Assembly (NCBI GenBank): GCA_017548275.1 | Contig: JAFZAH010000042.1 | Coordinates: 1 to 64,000, forward strand | Direction of reading: 5' to 3' | From: Prevotella sp. | GTDB taxonomy: Bacteria > Bacteroidota > Bacteroidia > Bacteroidales > Bacteroidaceae | Length of the DNA stretch: 64,000 nucleotides | In this document: in pieces, positions 16,756 through 25,420 of the stretch | Layout of the letters: each line of letters opens with the position of its first letter | How positions within the stretch are numbered: position 1 is the first letter of the stretch | Translations under genes and position numbers: made by a program | Notes under the pieces: generated by a model | Told to the model about the DNA's origin: nothing | The model's database searches: none | Seen by the model: the letters and a program-made list of their open reading frames with translations, nothing else

Positions 16756-17964
16756 TTACAGGTGCAACGTGTGCCCCATGCGGTCTTTCTTCGTTTGCAG
16801 ATAGCGGAGGTTATACGGATTAGGGGTAACCTCAATAGGCACATTCTCCACGATTTCCAGACCATAGGCCTCCAACCCTACCCTCTTGACGGGGTTGTTA
16901 GTCAGCAGCCGCATCTTCCTCACGCCGAGGTGACGGAGCATCTGCGCACCGCAACCATAGTCGCGCTCATCGGGTTTGAAACCGAGGTGAACATTGGCAT
17001 CGACGGTGTCGAGACCTTCCTCCTGCAGTTTATAGGCTTCGATTTTGTTCATCAGCCCGATGCCTCGGCCCTCCTGCTGCATATAGACGAGCACGCCGCA
17101 ACCCTCCTGCTCAATCATCCGCATGGCCTTGTGCAACTGCTCGCCGCAATCGCAACGTTTGCTGCCGAGGATATCGCCCGTGCAACAAGACGAGTGCACG
17201 CGCACCATGATAGGCTGGTCGTCTTCCCAATGTCCTTTGATGAGGGCGAAATGCTCCAATCCGTTCGACTTCTGACGGAAAGGCACCAAGCGGAAATGGC
17301 CGTACTCGGTAGGCATCTCCACTTCGCTGCCCACCTCTATGAGCAACTCCTGACGCAGGCGGTAAGCAATCATGTCTTTGATGGAGATGATACGCAGATT
17401 CCACTCTTTCGCCATCTTCACCAACTGCGGAAGGCGTGCCATGGTGCCGTCGTCGTTCATGATTTCCATCAGCGCACCGGCGGGATAGAGTCCGGCCATG
17501 CGGCAGAGGTCGATGGTTGCCTCGGTGTGTCCGCTACGGCGCAACACACCCTGCTCCTGGGCATATAGGGGATTGATGTGTCCTGGTCTGCCGAAGGTCT
17601 TTGGCGTGGAGGCGGGGTCGGCCAGTGCCCGGATAGTGGCGGCGCGGTCATGTGCCGACACGCCCGTGGCGCACCCTTCCAGTTTGTCAATGGTCACGGT
17701 GAAGGGAGTGCCCAGCATCGACGTGTTTTCCGTCACCTGACGGGGCAGTTCCAGTTCCTCACATCTTGACATGGTGATGGGTGCGCAGAGCAAGCCCCGC
17801 GCGTTCTTCAGCATGAAATTCACTTTCTCGGGTGTTATCATCTCCGCCGCGACAATCAGGTCGCCCTCATTCTCGCGGTCCTCGTCATCCACTACGATGA
17901 CAAATTTTCCTTCTTTGAAGTCTTGCACAGCATCTTCTATGCTGTCGAGTTTGATATCGGTCAT
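16756..17964 (-). CDS. ribBA: Bifunctional DHBP synthase / GTP cyclohydrolase II
   Basis: 402 residues, matching the two-domain RibBA enzyme of riboflavin synthesis. Residues 1-200 are the 3,4-dihydroxy-2-butanone-4-phosphate synthase domain, with [11 protein letters not shown] and SAHDRAATI. Residues 205-402 are GTP cyclohydrolase II, with zinc-binding Cys260, Cys271 and Cys273 in the HSSCCTGD ... CDCG region and the QQEGRGIGL motif. Both domains keep their key residues, so both steps are probably active. It stands alone; no other rib genes are in the window. The 3' end is followed by a CCC-rich repeat. Confidence 0.95.
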   Translation of the reverse strand: MTDIKLDSIEDAVQDFKEGKFVIVVDDEDRENEGDLIVAAEMITPEKVNFMLKNARGLLCAPITMSRCEELELPRQVTENTSMLGTPFTVTIDKLEGCATGVSAHDRAATIRALADPASTPKTFGRPGHINPLYAQEQGVLRRSGHTEATIDLCRMAGLYPAGALMEIMNDDGTMARLPQLVKMAKEWNLRIISIKDMIAYRLRQELLIEVGSEVEMPTEYGHFRLVPFRQKSNGLEHFALIKGHWEDDQPIMVRVHSSCCTGDILGSKRCDCGEQLHKAMRMIEQEGCGVLVYMQQEGRGIGLMNKIEAYKLQEEGLDTVDANVHLGFKPDERDYGCGAQMLRHLGVRKMRLLTNNPVKRVGLEAYGLEIVENVPIEVTPNPYNLRYLQTKKDRMGHTLHL

Positions 17965-17967
17965 TAT

Positions 17968-18050
17968 TTGGAGTTTTGAAGGTTGGGGAGTTTTGAAGTT
18001 CAGGAGTATAGGAGTTCAGAAGTTTAGGAGTTTAGACAATACTCCACTAA
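17968..18050. repeat. Short-word repeat block, GGAGTTT type
   Basis: Approximately 10-base words based on GGAGTT(C/T)(A/T)G recur from the ribBA start to the 3' end of the lptF-type gene. The block merges at 18026 into the 59-bp CCCTCCC element (18026-18084). Confidence 0.6.
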
Positions 18051-18084
18051 TCACTCCCTCCCTTCGGGAGGGTCGGGGTGGGTG
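18026..18084 (-). repeat. 59-bp CCCTCCC hairpin element, copy A
   Basis: Reverse complement matches 28986-29044 with two mismatches in 59 bases. Its core is CCCTCCCGAAGGGAGGG. This copy supplies the stop codon and the last residues of the LptF-type gene. Confidence 0.85.
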
Positions 18085-20036
18085 GCTCCTTCGGGAGAAT
18101 CCGGGTGGGTGTCCGGGCAAGAAGCCTCTTGGGGAGTGTCCGGGCGGGAAAGTATCTTATCTATTCTCTTGATGATACGGTTATTGGTTTGGCGGATGGT
18201 TTGCAGGTCGCGGTAGAGGCGCAGGCGGAAGCGCCACATACGCAGGTAGAAGAACGCACCCGCAGGCACCACGATAAATGACAGGATATTGAGCCATTTC
18301 CGCTCAAACGGCCGTGTATGGGCTTTCGTAGTGACAAAGGGATACTTCGACAGTTCGGTGAGGATGGTTTTGTCGCGAGTGTTGCTCAGGTCCTCAATCA
18401 CCTCCTCCATCTCCTCGTCGATACGCACCATCTCATTGTCGGGTTTGTATTTGAAGAACACCTTGATGATATTGGGCGGCGACTTGAGGTTGTGGTCGCG
18501 GGCATACGCCTCGGTCTCCTCGCTCATACGCACCAGACGCTCCCGGTCGGCGGCATAGTCGGGGTCATTGATGATGACCTCCTTTCCCATGACCGTACGT
18601 TTGCGGCGCAAGCCGAACATCCGCATCATCAGGTCGCGGTAAGCGTCGAGGTTGAACACCGCCGAGTCGTTGTTGGCCTTATAGGTGACAAAGACCGCCA
18701 AAGGCGCGAGCACCGCCGTGGCAAGGGTCTTGCCGAACCATACTGTCCAGATTCCCGTCTTCGCCATGCGGAATCCCATATTGTCGAGGATGTAGAACAC
18801 GATGAACACCAGCACCGACACGATGATGGGCACTCCAAGTCCTCCCTTCCGGATGATGGCTCCGAGGGGTGCTCCGATAAAGAAGAAGATGAGGCACGAG
18901 AGGGCGAGTGTAAATTTGTTGATAGCCTCAATCTTATGCTGACGTATCCACCTGTCGCCATCGGCCGTGATAAGACTCTTGTACTCCAGTTCGGTGGCCA
19001 TCTGCTGTGCCCTGTTGTGCGCGGCGTTCACGGCTGCCCGTCTCTTATCCACATTCAGCCGTTGGAAGAGCGAGTCGAAAACAACAGCCTTCGCATCTTT
19101 GATGGCCCTGAGCGAGTCGTCGCGGTTGAAACGGGGCAAGTCGAAATAAACCCGCTTCCCCTCGGTGTAAAACTCCCTGCCGATAGAGTCATACTGGTGA
19201 TTGAGCGAATCGACGTCATGATTAATTTTGGCGAGGCTTTTCGCCTGTGCGCGCTGTCCCATGACACCATTGTCGAGGTTGATGTCGGAGTCAAAATCGA
19301 GCACGATGGTTTTCTGCCAAAATGTCTCACGGCGGTAAGGCACCGATGCGCTGTTGGCCAACTCCTGCGAGCGCATGTTCTCAAACCACTCTCCGCTGTA
19401 AAGGTTGAGCAGCAGGTGTTTCTTCTCGGCAGTCGATTGCATGCGGCCCGAGTCGGCCAGGATGATGGCGGCGTCCTCATAACTGCCCGTCATGCGGTAT
19501 ATCATGATGCCATAGAGCATGCCGCGATCCAAATCCTTGTGCTGGACATAGATGTTGCACTGGGGTATGCCATCGTAGAACACGCCCTCGGGTATCTCCA
19601 GTTCGGGGTTTTTCTGCTTCATGGCTATCAGCAACTGTCCCATCTTATCGTTCGCCATCGGACCGATGTTGTTCTGGAAATAGAACGAGCCGCAAGCGAT
19701 GAGCAGCACGATAAACGCCAAAGGCTTCAATGTCTGCATCAGCGAGATGCCGGCGGCTTTGATGGCGGTGAGTTCCGAACTCTCACCTAAGTTACCAAAA
19801 GTGATGAGCGACGACAGCAGGATAGCCAACGGCAGCGCCTGCGGCACCATCATCAGCGACATGTACCAGAAGAACTGGCCCAGCACGTCGAGAGTCAGTC
19901 CCTTGCCGATGAGCGTGTCGATATATTGCCACACAAACTGCATCATCAGCACGAACAACGCGATGAAGAACGTGCCGATGAAAAGCAGTGCGAACTGCTT
20001 AAATACGAATATGTATAATTTTTTAATGCGAAGCAT
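18051..20036 (-). CDS. LptF/LptG-family permease (lipopolysaccharide transport)
   Basis: 661 residues if started at the MLRIKKLYIF Met (20036), which overlaps the upstream phosphoesterase gene by 14 bases. An open frame of 23 more codons upstream lies inside that gene and is rejected. Three N-terminal membrane helices (residues about 10-35, 55-75 and 95-120), a large periplasmic region and three later helices fit the YjgP/YjgQ fold, which forms the inner-membrane part of the LPS exporter. The chain is longer than the roughly 360 residues of E. coli LptF. The final 30 residues are a Pro-Asp-Thr and His-Pro-Asp-rich tail encoded by an intergenic repeat. The tail seems non-functional and recently acquired. 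Confidence 0.85.
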   Translation of the reverse strand: MLRIKKLYIFVFKQFALLFIGTFFIALFVLMMQFVWQYIDTLIGKGLTLDVLGQFFWYMSLMMVPQALPLAILLSSLITFGNLGESSELTAIKAAGISLMQTLKPLAFIVLLIACGSFYFQNNIGPMANDKMGQLLIAMKQKNPELEIPEGVFYDGIPQCNIYVQHKDLDRGMLYGIMIYRMTGSYEDAAIILADSGRMQSTAEKKHLLLNLYSGEWFENMRSQELANSASVPYRRETFWQKTIVLDFDSDINLDNGVMGQRAQAKSLAKINHDVDSLNHQYDSIGREFYTEGKRVYFDLPRFNRDDSLRAIKDAKAVVFDSLFQRLNVDKRRAAVNAAHNRAQQMATELEYKSLITADGDRWIRQHKIEAINKFTLALSCLIFFFIGAPLGAIIRKGGLGVPIIVSVLVFIVFYILDNMGFRMAKTGIWTVWFGKTLATAVLAPLAVFVTYKANNDSAVFNLDAYRDLMMRMFGLRRKRTVMGKEVIINDPDYAADRERLVRMSEETEAYARDHNLKSPPNIIKVFFKYKPDNEMVRIDEEMEEVIEDLSNTRDKTILTELSKYPFVTTKAHTRPFERKWLNILSFIVVPAGAFFYLRMWRFRLRLYRDLQTIRQTNNRIIKRIDKILSRPDTPQEASCPDTHPDSPEGATHPDPPEGRE

Positions 20037-20880
20037 TCTTATCAAACTTGAGGACCATCTTGCCGATGTATGCACCATGCTTGCCGTTCTGGTCAATAGG
20101 CACATCGCGCCCGTCTAAGTCCTTGACGTAACGCAGTTCCTCAAAAAAGGTATGTGAATGGCCGCCCAGCACCAGGTCGATGCCATGGCTGCCGGCCACC
20201 ATCTCCTGGTCATTGGGGCCGTTGTGCTTGTCCCAGCCCAAGTGCGAGATGCAGATAATCAGGTCGCACTTCTTCTTTTTCAGGAACCGGGTCATCTCAT
20301 TGGCTTTGGCGATGGGGTCAAGATAGGTCAAACCCTGACAGTTGGCGTCATCGACCAGTCCATCCATCTTCGGGCAGAGGGCGAACACACCGATCTTCAG
20401 CCCGTTGCGCTTGAGTATCAAGTAGGGCTTGACAATCGATTTCAACTCTGTATTGCCAAAATCGTAGTTGGAGCAGACGATGGGGAAATTGGCCATACGG
20501 AACAACCGTACCATGTTGTCCACACCGAAGTCAAACTCATGATTGCCGATGGTCGAGGCGTCAATACCCATCTCATTCATCAGTTTGATTTCCACGTCGC
20601 CCTTATAAATGGTGTAAAAAGGTGAACCCTGACAAAAGTCGCCACTGTCGAAATAAAGCAGGTCGGGGTGCGCCATGCGCTCCTGACGGAGCATCTCGAT
20701 GCGACGCATGAAACCGCCTTTTCCGGCCACGTCGCCCTTCTCCTTGACATTGACACTCAGCGGGTCAACGCAACTGTGCGTGTCATTGCTGTGCAATATG
20801 AGCAATTCTTTGGTTTGCGCGCCTGCTGTCATTGCCATGACCAGACACACAGCGGCTGTGATGATATATCTCTTTATCAT
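20023..20880 (-). CDS. Metallophosphoesterase, catalytic half of a split 5'-nucleotidase
   Basis: 285 residues with a signal peptide (cleavage after TAGA). Metallophosphatase motifs are complete: SNDTH at 31-35, DSGDF at 78-82, GNHEFDFG at 112-119 and GGHSHT near 240. The 5'-nucleotidase C-terminal domain normally fused behind these is absent; it is encoded by the separate gene immediately upstream in transcription. A product of this length is the N-terminal catalytic domain of UshA-type enzymes acting in the periplasm on nucleotides. Ends 14 bases inside the LptF-type gene. Confidence 0.9.
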   Translation of the reverse strand: MIKRYIITAAVCLVMAMTAGAQTKELLILHSNDTHSCVDPLSVNVKEKGDVAGKGGFMRRIEMLRQERMAHPDLLYFDSGDFCQGSPFYTIYKGDVEIKLMNEMGIDASTIGNHEFDFGVDNMVRLFRMANFPIVCSNYDFGNTELKSIVKPYLILKRNGLKIGVFALCPKMDGLVDDANCQGLTYLDPIAKANEMTRFLKKKKCDLIICISHLGWDKHNGPNDQEMVAGSHGIDLVLGGHSHTFFEELRYVKDLDGRDVPIDQNGKHGAYIGKMVLKFDKNASH

Positions 20881-20883
20881 GAT

Positions 20884-21648
20884 TTAGTCCTCCACTTTGA
20901 TTCGTCCGTCTAATTCTCCGTTGACCAGTTCGCCCTGCTGCGCCTTCTCGCGAAAATAGCGCATGATGATTTCACGGTTCAGGTCCTCATCCTTGTCAGG
21001 CATCTTGATGTCGGTGCTGCTCTTGAAGGCAGTCATGTCGTCATTGCCTTTCGACACATAGTCGATGGTGGCGATGCGGTACTGACGGGCGGGATCGATG
21101 TCCTGACCGCCAATCTGCACCGATTTCAGTTTGTTGTCGGAGGTGATGACCATGCGCACCTCGCGGCTCACGCCCTCGCCTCCACGACTGGCAATCTGCT
21201 CCATCAGTTCTTTCACCTTGGCACCAGTCAGTGTGACAAACGCCACCTTGTTCTCAAAGGGGGCCACATTGACCACGTCGCCGATGGTCACGTCGCCTGC
21301 AGGCAGCGAGGCTCTCATGCCACCGATGTTATATACTCCGAAGTCGGGTTTCTCACCATAGAATTTACCTGACCACACCATGATATCGGTGAGCAGGTTT
21401 GACAAGGGACTCTCGGGTCGGAAGGCATCGAGGTAGGCAGCAGTGCGACCCACCACAGGTTTCATCAATTCGTCAACCTTGGTACGGTAAGGGGCCATCA
21501 ACTGGTCCACAGTGGGGTTGACAACGTCATAGCGGCTGTCAACGGCAATGCGCGTGCGCTCAACACCCGTAAGGTGATAATGCGCAGTGCGGCACCCCGT
21601 AAGCAGCAGAGCCGCCATCATGGTCATCAGAATGATTGGTTTTCTCAT
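20884..21648 (-). CDS. 5'-nucleotidase C-terminal domain lipoprotein
   Basis: 254 residues from the Met at 21648 (an earlier frame opening at 21696 adds 16 hydrophobic residues and is less likely). The signal ends LLLTGC, a lipobox. The body is the 5_nucleotid_C domain, with DAFRPESPLSNLLTDIMVW, NIGGMRASLPAGDVTIGDV and FENKVAFVTLTGAKVKELM. It starts three bases before the metallophosphatase gene, and is expressed first, so the two are probably co-translated and assemble into one enzyme. The split is visible directly. That the pair makes one nucleotidase is inference. Confidence 0.9.
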   Translation of the reverse strand: MRKPIILMTMMAALLLTGCRTAHYHLTGVERTRIAVDSRYDVVNPTVDQLMAPYRTKVDELMKPVVGRTAAYLDAFRPESPLSNLLTDIMVWSGKFYGEKPDFGVYNIGGMRASLPAGDVTIGDVVNVAPFENKVAFVTLTGAKVKELMEQIASRGGEGVSREVRMVITSDNKLKSVQIGGQDIDPARQYRIATIDYVSKGNDDMTAFKSSTDIKMPDKDEDLNREIIMRYFREKAQQGELVNGELDGRIKVED

Positions 21649-21735
21649 AACAATCGTATTTTGGGTAAAAAGGTTTCCTTTTATGAAAAAAAGCACTCAC
21701 GAATCGAAATCCGCAAATGCTTTATCACGCCCCAG

Positions 21736-21809
21736 TAGCGGGAGCCGGGATTGAACCGGCGACCTCATGATTATGAATCATGCGCTCTAACCAGCTGAGC
21801 TATCCCGCC
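21736..21809 (-). tRNA. tRNA with CAU anticodon (tRNA-Met, possibly tRNA-Ile2)
   Basis: A 74-base cloverleaf on the minus strand. The acceptor stem is GGCGGGA paired with TCCCGCT (closing G-U), the D-arm is AGCTCAGCTGGTTAGAGC and the T-arm is GGTTCAATCC. The anticodon loop TTCATAA gives CAU (complement 21773-21775). No CCA is encoded. CAU can be elongator Met, initiator Met or lysidine-modified Ile; the initiator is unlikely because the anticodon stem lacks the three G-C pairs. Confidence 0.93.
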
Positions 21810-21902
21810 ATCATATCTGTTTAGCGGGTGCAAAGGTAACATAATCTTTTTATTCTCCAAAAAATATTTTGTGTTTTTTGCCGCATATTCCATTTTTTTC
21901 AT

Positions 21903-21910
21903 TATTTTTG
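21903..21910 (+). promoter_or_regulatory. Bacteroidetes -7 box of the START-like gene
   Basis: TATTTTTG lies 36 bases before the ATG at 21946, after an AT-rich run. A TTTTTTG further upstream could be the -33 element. Confidence 0.45.
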
Positions 21911-21945
21911 TAGCGGAATAATCTCTTTACCTTAACAATAAGCAT

Positions 21946-22344
21946 ATGGAAAAACAGAAAATTTATATAGAACATTCCCTCAAATCAAAATCACCGAATA
22001 TCATCTGGCAGGCCATCAGCAGCGAGGGAGGATTGTCGAAGTGGATAGCCGACAAAGTGGAAGAACAGGATGACGCCTTCGTATTCTCATGGGGATCACC
22101 ATGGAGCCATCATGAAAAACGCAAAGCCTATATAATAAATAAGGTGAAAAACAGCCATATCATCCTCAAATGGGAAGACGAGGACGACCCCGAGGCATAT
22201 CTGGAGATGCGGATGACCAAAAACGACCTTACCGGCGACTATGTGCTCCACATCACCGACTTCGCCTATGACGAGGATCTCGACTGGCTCCACTCCGTCT
22301 GGGACCTGAATTTCGAAGCGATGGGCAGAACCATGGGGTTGTAG
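21946..22344 (+). CDS. START-like domain protein (SRPBCC superfamily)
   Basis: 132 residues, the family's normal length. IYIEHSLKSKSPNIIWQAISSEGGLSKWIADKV is the usual N-terminal helix-grip start, and LDWLHSVWDLNFEAM the C-terminal helix. Proteins of this Bacteroidetes family are small soluble cytoplasmic proteins of unknown ligand. It stands alone, rightward, with a promoter and no linked gene. Confidence 0.8.
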   Translation: MEKQKIYIEHSLKSKSPNIIWQAISSEGGLSKWIADKVEEQDDAFVFSWGSPWSHHEKRKAYIINKVKNSHIILKWEDEDDPEAYLEMRMTKNDLTGDYVLHITDFAYDEDLDWLHSVWDLNFEAMGRTMGL

Positions 22345-22731
22345 AAAACCCACCCCTATCCTACCTGAGAGAGAACAAGCCTCACCCCCATCCTTTCCAT
22401 CCCGAGCGATGTTTGCACCCGTAGCCTTTCCGAAGGGCGAGGGGAACAGTTTTTCTTGAAAAGCATACCCACCTGTTCGGTCGGGACCAGCAGTCGGCAA
22501 CCAAACGACAAGCCAATAGTTGGTTCCGGCCGAACACGTATCAATGAGGCAAAAGTTCATTTGCGCTTTTTTCGGTGTCAACTAGAATATTTGTAACGTG
22601 TCAAAGAGGTTTCATGTGATTCTCCAACATATTGAAAGCCAATTAATTAGAATTTCAAAATGTGTCAAGAACCCGTGAGGGGTTGTGAAATGATTGTTTT
22701 TGTATTACCTTTGCAAAAAACAATTAAAGAT
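22345..22731. other. Intergenic region with degenerate CCC-type repeats
   Basis: 387 bases without a supported gene. The first hundred bases are C-rich (CCCACCCCTATCC and CACCCCCATCC) and resemble decayed copies of the CCCTCCC elements. The rest is AT-rich. A TACCTTTG -7 box at 22706-22713 serves the TonB-domain gene. Confidence 0.5.
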
Positions 22732-23151
22732 ATGAAAAAAACTATTTTGATGATGTTGCTGTCCGTGTGGGGTTTGTTGCCCATTTTGGCACAAGAAAAG
22801 ATTGAGCGGAAAGACAGCGTGAAGCAAGAGAAAATCTTCTGCGGCCTCAACGAAACGCAGGCTTACTTCCGCGGCGGACAACAAGCATTGCGTCAGTATC
22901 TGGAAGAAAACGTGGACCTGTCCGTCATTGAGGGCACATCCCAAATTCAGGGGCGTGTCGTGGTGAGTTTCACGATTGAGGTGGACGGCAGTGTGACCGA
23001 CGTGAAGGTCATAAAAGGTCTCGACCCCAAATGCGACGCCGAAGCCGTGCGGGTGGTGAAAAACATGCCAAAATGGGCGCCCGCCTCACTCAACGGCAAA
23101 AGAGTCAAACAAAAGTGCTATCTACCCATCCCTTTCAAACTAAAAAATTAG
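22732..23151 (+). CDS. Secreted protein with TonB C-terminal domain
   Basis: 139 residues from ATG 22732; the -7 box at 22706-22713 puts the transcript start just before this ATG, so the longer open frame from 22660 is not used. A signal peptide (MKKTILMMLLSVWGLLPILAQ; cleavage after the Ala) is followed by a full TonB C-terminal domain with QIQGRVVVSFTIEVDGSVTD and AEAVRVVKNMPKWAPA. There is no membrane anchor or Pro-rich spacer, so it is not an energy transducer by itself. Similar short proteins occur often in Bacteroidetes; function unknown. The next gene begins 22 bases downstream. Confidence 0.85.
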   Translation: MKKTILMMLLSVWGLLPILAQEKIERKDSVKQEKIFCGLNETQAYFRGGQQALRQYLEENVDLSVIEGTSQIQGRVVVSFTIEVDGSVTDVKVIKGLDPKCDAEAVRVVKNMPKWAPASLNGKRVKQKCYLPIPFKLKN

Positions 23152-23173
23152 GCTTCAGCCCTACCCTAATCCC

Positions 23174-23623
23174 ATGAAACGACTCTTGTTCTTGTCTTTG
23201 ATTCTTATTTCCTGGATTCCGAAGGTTTCCGGGCAGAATGTTATGACACTTGATGAGTATGAGATCTGTTCCGATACACTAAACGCTATTATCGACCATG
23301 TGTTGACTGACGTGGAGGAAGGGGAATACATCAGCGTGATGGTGTGTCTGGATAAAGACAACAACCGGGAGATTTGTTTTTCTGCCGAATCCCTCAAACG
23401 GTTAGCATACAATAGCAGAGAAACTGGCTACACTAAAAAAGGGAACACGATTATATTGTTCTCCACTTCCGTCAAAGACATGGTCTGCAAAAAATCCGCG
23501 AACAATCACCGGTTAACCCTTCATTGCACTGACTATGGGCCAATATTAGATGGTTGCAAGGAATGGGTCTTTCTTCTCAAAGAAGGGAAGGTTTTCATAA
23601 AACGAAAAAACTTAGCATGGTAG
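23174..23623 (+). CDS. Secreted protein of unknown function
   Basis: 149 residues. A clear signal peptide (LLFLSLILISWIPKVSG) is followed by a chain with four cysteines. No family recognised. It lies 22 bases after the TonB-domain gene, so both may be one transcript. The nearby genes suggest an envelope role, which is inference. Confidence 0.7.
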   Translation: MKRLLFLSLILISWIPKVSGQNVMTLDEYEICSDTLNAIIDHVLTDVEEGEYISVMVCLDKDNNREICFSAESLKRLAYNSRETGYTKKGNTIILFSTSVKDMVCKKSANNHRLTLHCTDYGPILDGCKEWVFLLKEGKVFIKRKNLAW

Positions 23624-23670
23624 CACCCAAGAACACAACAACAACCCACTCATTTCCAACTGGTTAGAAA

Positions 23671-23727
23671 TTGCGTAATTTTGCGTAATTGATTTTTTGC
23701 ATAGATTATATGCTTTTCGTATTTTTG
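23671..23727 (+). promoter_or_regulatory. Promoter module 1 of the TPR/HTH regulator
   Basis: Two perfect tandem copies of TTGCGTAATT at 23671-23690 sit upstream of a TTTG -33 element (23696-23699) and TATTTTTG -7 box (23720-23727). The same arrangement, with the same 49-base distance from the repeat start to the -7 box, is at 25364-25420. A transcript starting at about 23733 supports the start codon at 23777. Confidence 0.75.
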
Positions 23728-23776
23728 TAGAATGATTGAATATGATATTTTGAAAAGAAGGTCTCATATAGGTTGG

Positions 23777-25360
23777 ATGAACATATTGCTCCTCATCGCC
23801 ATACTTGCCGGTTGCGGGGGCAGGCATCATTATCCGCAGTCATTGGCAGTGGCGGACAGTCTGGCAGACCATCATCCCGACAGCGCCATACATTATCTCG
23901 ACGACCTCGCACCACAGATGGCCGATGCGCCCGAGGCCGACCGCATGTATTACCAGTTGCTCCGAATCAAAGCAGCCGACAAAGCATACATACCCCATAC
24001 CTCAGACAGCCTCATCCGCCCCGTCCTCGAATATTACGAACAAGGCGGCGACCCGCAACTCCTCCCCGTCGCCTATTACTACGGCGGGCGCGTCAATGCG
24101 GACCTAGGCGACGCACCACAGGCGATACTCCTTTTTCAAAAGGCGTTGGACAAAATAAACCCAGAAAAAAACACGCTTGAACTCAAAGGGCTGTGTTATA
24201 GTCAAATTGGTTATTTACAAGTCCAAGAATCGTTTTATGACAATGCCATGGAATCTTTCCGTGATGCGTTATCTTGTTTCATAACATTACGAGATACGAT
24301 GCGTGTTTTGTATTGTTTCGAAGATATAGGGTCAACATACAATTTCATGGGTGAGAGGAAAAAGGGTCTTTATACCTTATTGAAAGCAAAAAAGTTGGCA
24401 AACATGTATCAGTCGCAAAATTATCCGTTCTTAGACAATCAAATAGCGCGAACGTATTTGTTTATAGGGCAAGCGGATTCTGCAACTATTTATATTTCAA
24501 AAGCATTGTCAACCCCGACACCATCCACAACGTTTCCTTCTTATAGTATCGCCGCCAACATATACAAAGACATCCATGAGGCAGACTCCATGAAGCGTTA
24601 TGCTGAACTTTTGTTGGGTGGAGATTTAATCAACAAACGATATGCGTACCGCTTGCTTGGCGAATACCATTTGGAGAAAGGTGAACTAGATTCTGCTGTC
24701 TCGTTTTTCAAGAACTGGGCTGACATCAACGACACTATTGATGAAATATCTGCCACCAAGACCGTAGCGCAATTACAAGCCACGTATAACTACCAACTTC
24801 GTGAGAAAGAAAATCAGAAACTCAAATACGAAAGCAAAATACACATGGGAATAATCGCGGCATCTGTCATCTTTTGCCTGCTTCTATGCCTTATGATATT
24901 GCTTTTGGTCAAATACCTGAAAAGAAAGAACGCGCTACTGAAATTGAAATTAGAAAAATATGAAAGAATAGTCAGTGAATATCAGAAGAAGATGGAAGAG
25001 AAGAAGCAATTGACGAGTTCAGGGTTATTAAACTCTGATTTGTATTGGCAACTGAAAAAGAACGTTGCAGAGGGCATTCATATCACCGACGACCAAGTCA
25101 AAGAACTGACCGTGCTTTTCAGCCGAGAAAAGCCCGCATTCAGGGAAGAGTTGACACAACTGACCAAAGTCAACGATTACCAATATCTTGTCTGCATGTT
25201 GGTTGCCATCGGTTTTAATGCCGCCGACATAGCGATGCTGCTTTGCAAGACTCCCCAAGCCATCAATTCCGTGCGCCAGAGACTGTACGAAAAAGCATTC
25301 GGCGAGAAAGGTTCCCCCAAAAAATGGGACGACATCATCCACTCACTGTCAGCCGTTTAA
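23777..25360 (+). CDS. Membrane-bound TPR regulator with C-terminal HTH
   Basis: 527 residues from the Met at 23777; an ATG at 23732 is in frame but lies at the expected transcript start. Domains in order: lipoprotein signal ending ILAGC, a TPR-rich periplasmic region (about 20-345), one membrane helix (358-381), a charged coiled segment (385-410), and a C-terminal HTH near 470-510 (FNAADIAMLLCKTPQAINSVRQRLY). This is a one-component sensor, periplasmic TPRs inside-out linked to a DNA-binding domain. The stop codon lies 3 bases before a second copy of its own promoter module, in front of the BspA-like gene. Autoregulation and control of the neighbour are inferred. Confidence 0.8.
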   Translation: MNILLLIAILAGCGGRHHYPQSLAVADSLADHHPDSAIHYLDDLAPQMADAPEADRMYYQLLRIKAADKAYIPHTSDSLIRPVLEYYEQGGDPQLLPVAYYYGGRVNADLGDAPQAILLFQKALDKINPEKNTLELKGLCYSQIGYLQVQESFYDNAMESFRDALSCFITLRDTMRVLYCFEDIGSTYNFMGERKKGLYTLLKAKKLANMYQSQNYPFLDNQIARTYLFIGQADSATIYISKALSTPTPSTTFPSYSIAANIYKDIHEADSMKRYAELLLGGDLINKRYAYRLLGEYHLEKGELDSAVSFFKNWADINDTIDEISATKTVAQLQATYNYQLREKENQKLKYESKIHMGIIAASVIFCLLLCLMILLLVKYLKRKNALLKLKLEKYERIVSEYQKKMEEKKQLTSSGLLNSDLYWQLKKNVAEGIHITDDQVKELTVLFSREKPAFREELTQLTKVNDYQYLVCMLVAIGFNAADIAMLLCKTPQAINSVRQRLYEKAFGEKGSPKKWDDIIHSLSAV

Positions 25361-25363
25361 GTA

Positions 25364-25420
25364 TTGCGTATTTTTGCGTAGTTGAATCCTTGCAAATCAC
25401 GGGCGCTTCTCGTATTTTTG
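25364..25420 (+). promoter_or_regulatory. Promoter module 2 of the BspA-like gene
   Basis: TTGCGTATTT and TTGCGTAGTT (25364-25383) followed by TTG (-33 region, 25391) and TATTTTTG (25413-25420). The distance from repeat start to -7 box is 49 bases, exactly as in module 1. It starts three bases after the regulator's stop codon. Confidence 0.75.

Noticed and set aside
18318-19790. Long open frame on the plus strand (490 codons)
   Set aside because: It is antisense to the LptF/LptG-type permease, which has clear membrane helices and conserved sequence; the plus-strand frame shows no family signature.
22660-22731. Upstream ATG for the TonB-domain gene
   Set aside because: The -7 box at 22706-22713 lies inside this extension, so the transcript cannot include the earlier ATG; the signal peptide starts at 22732.
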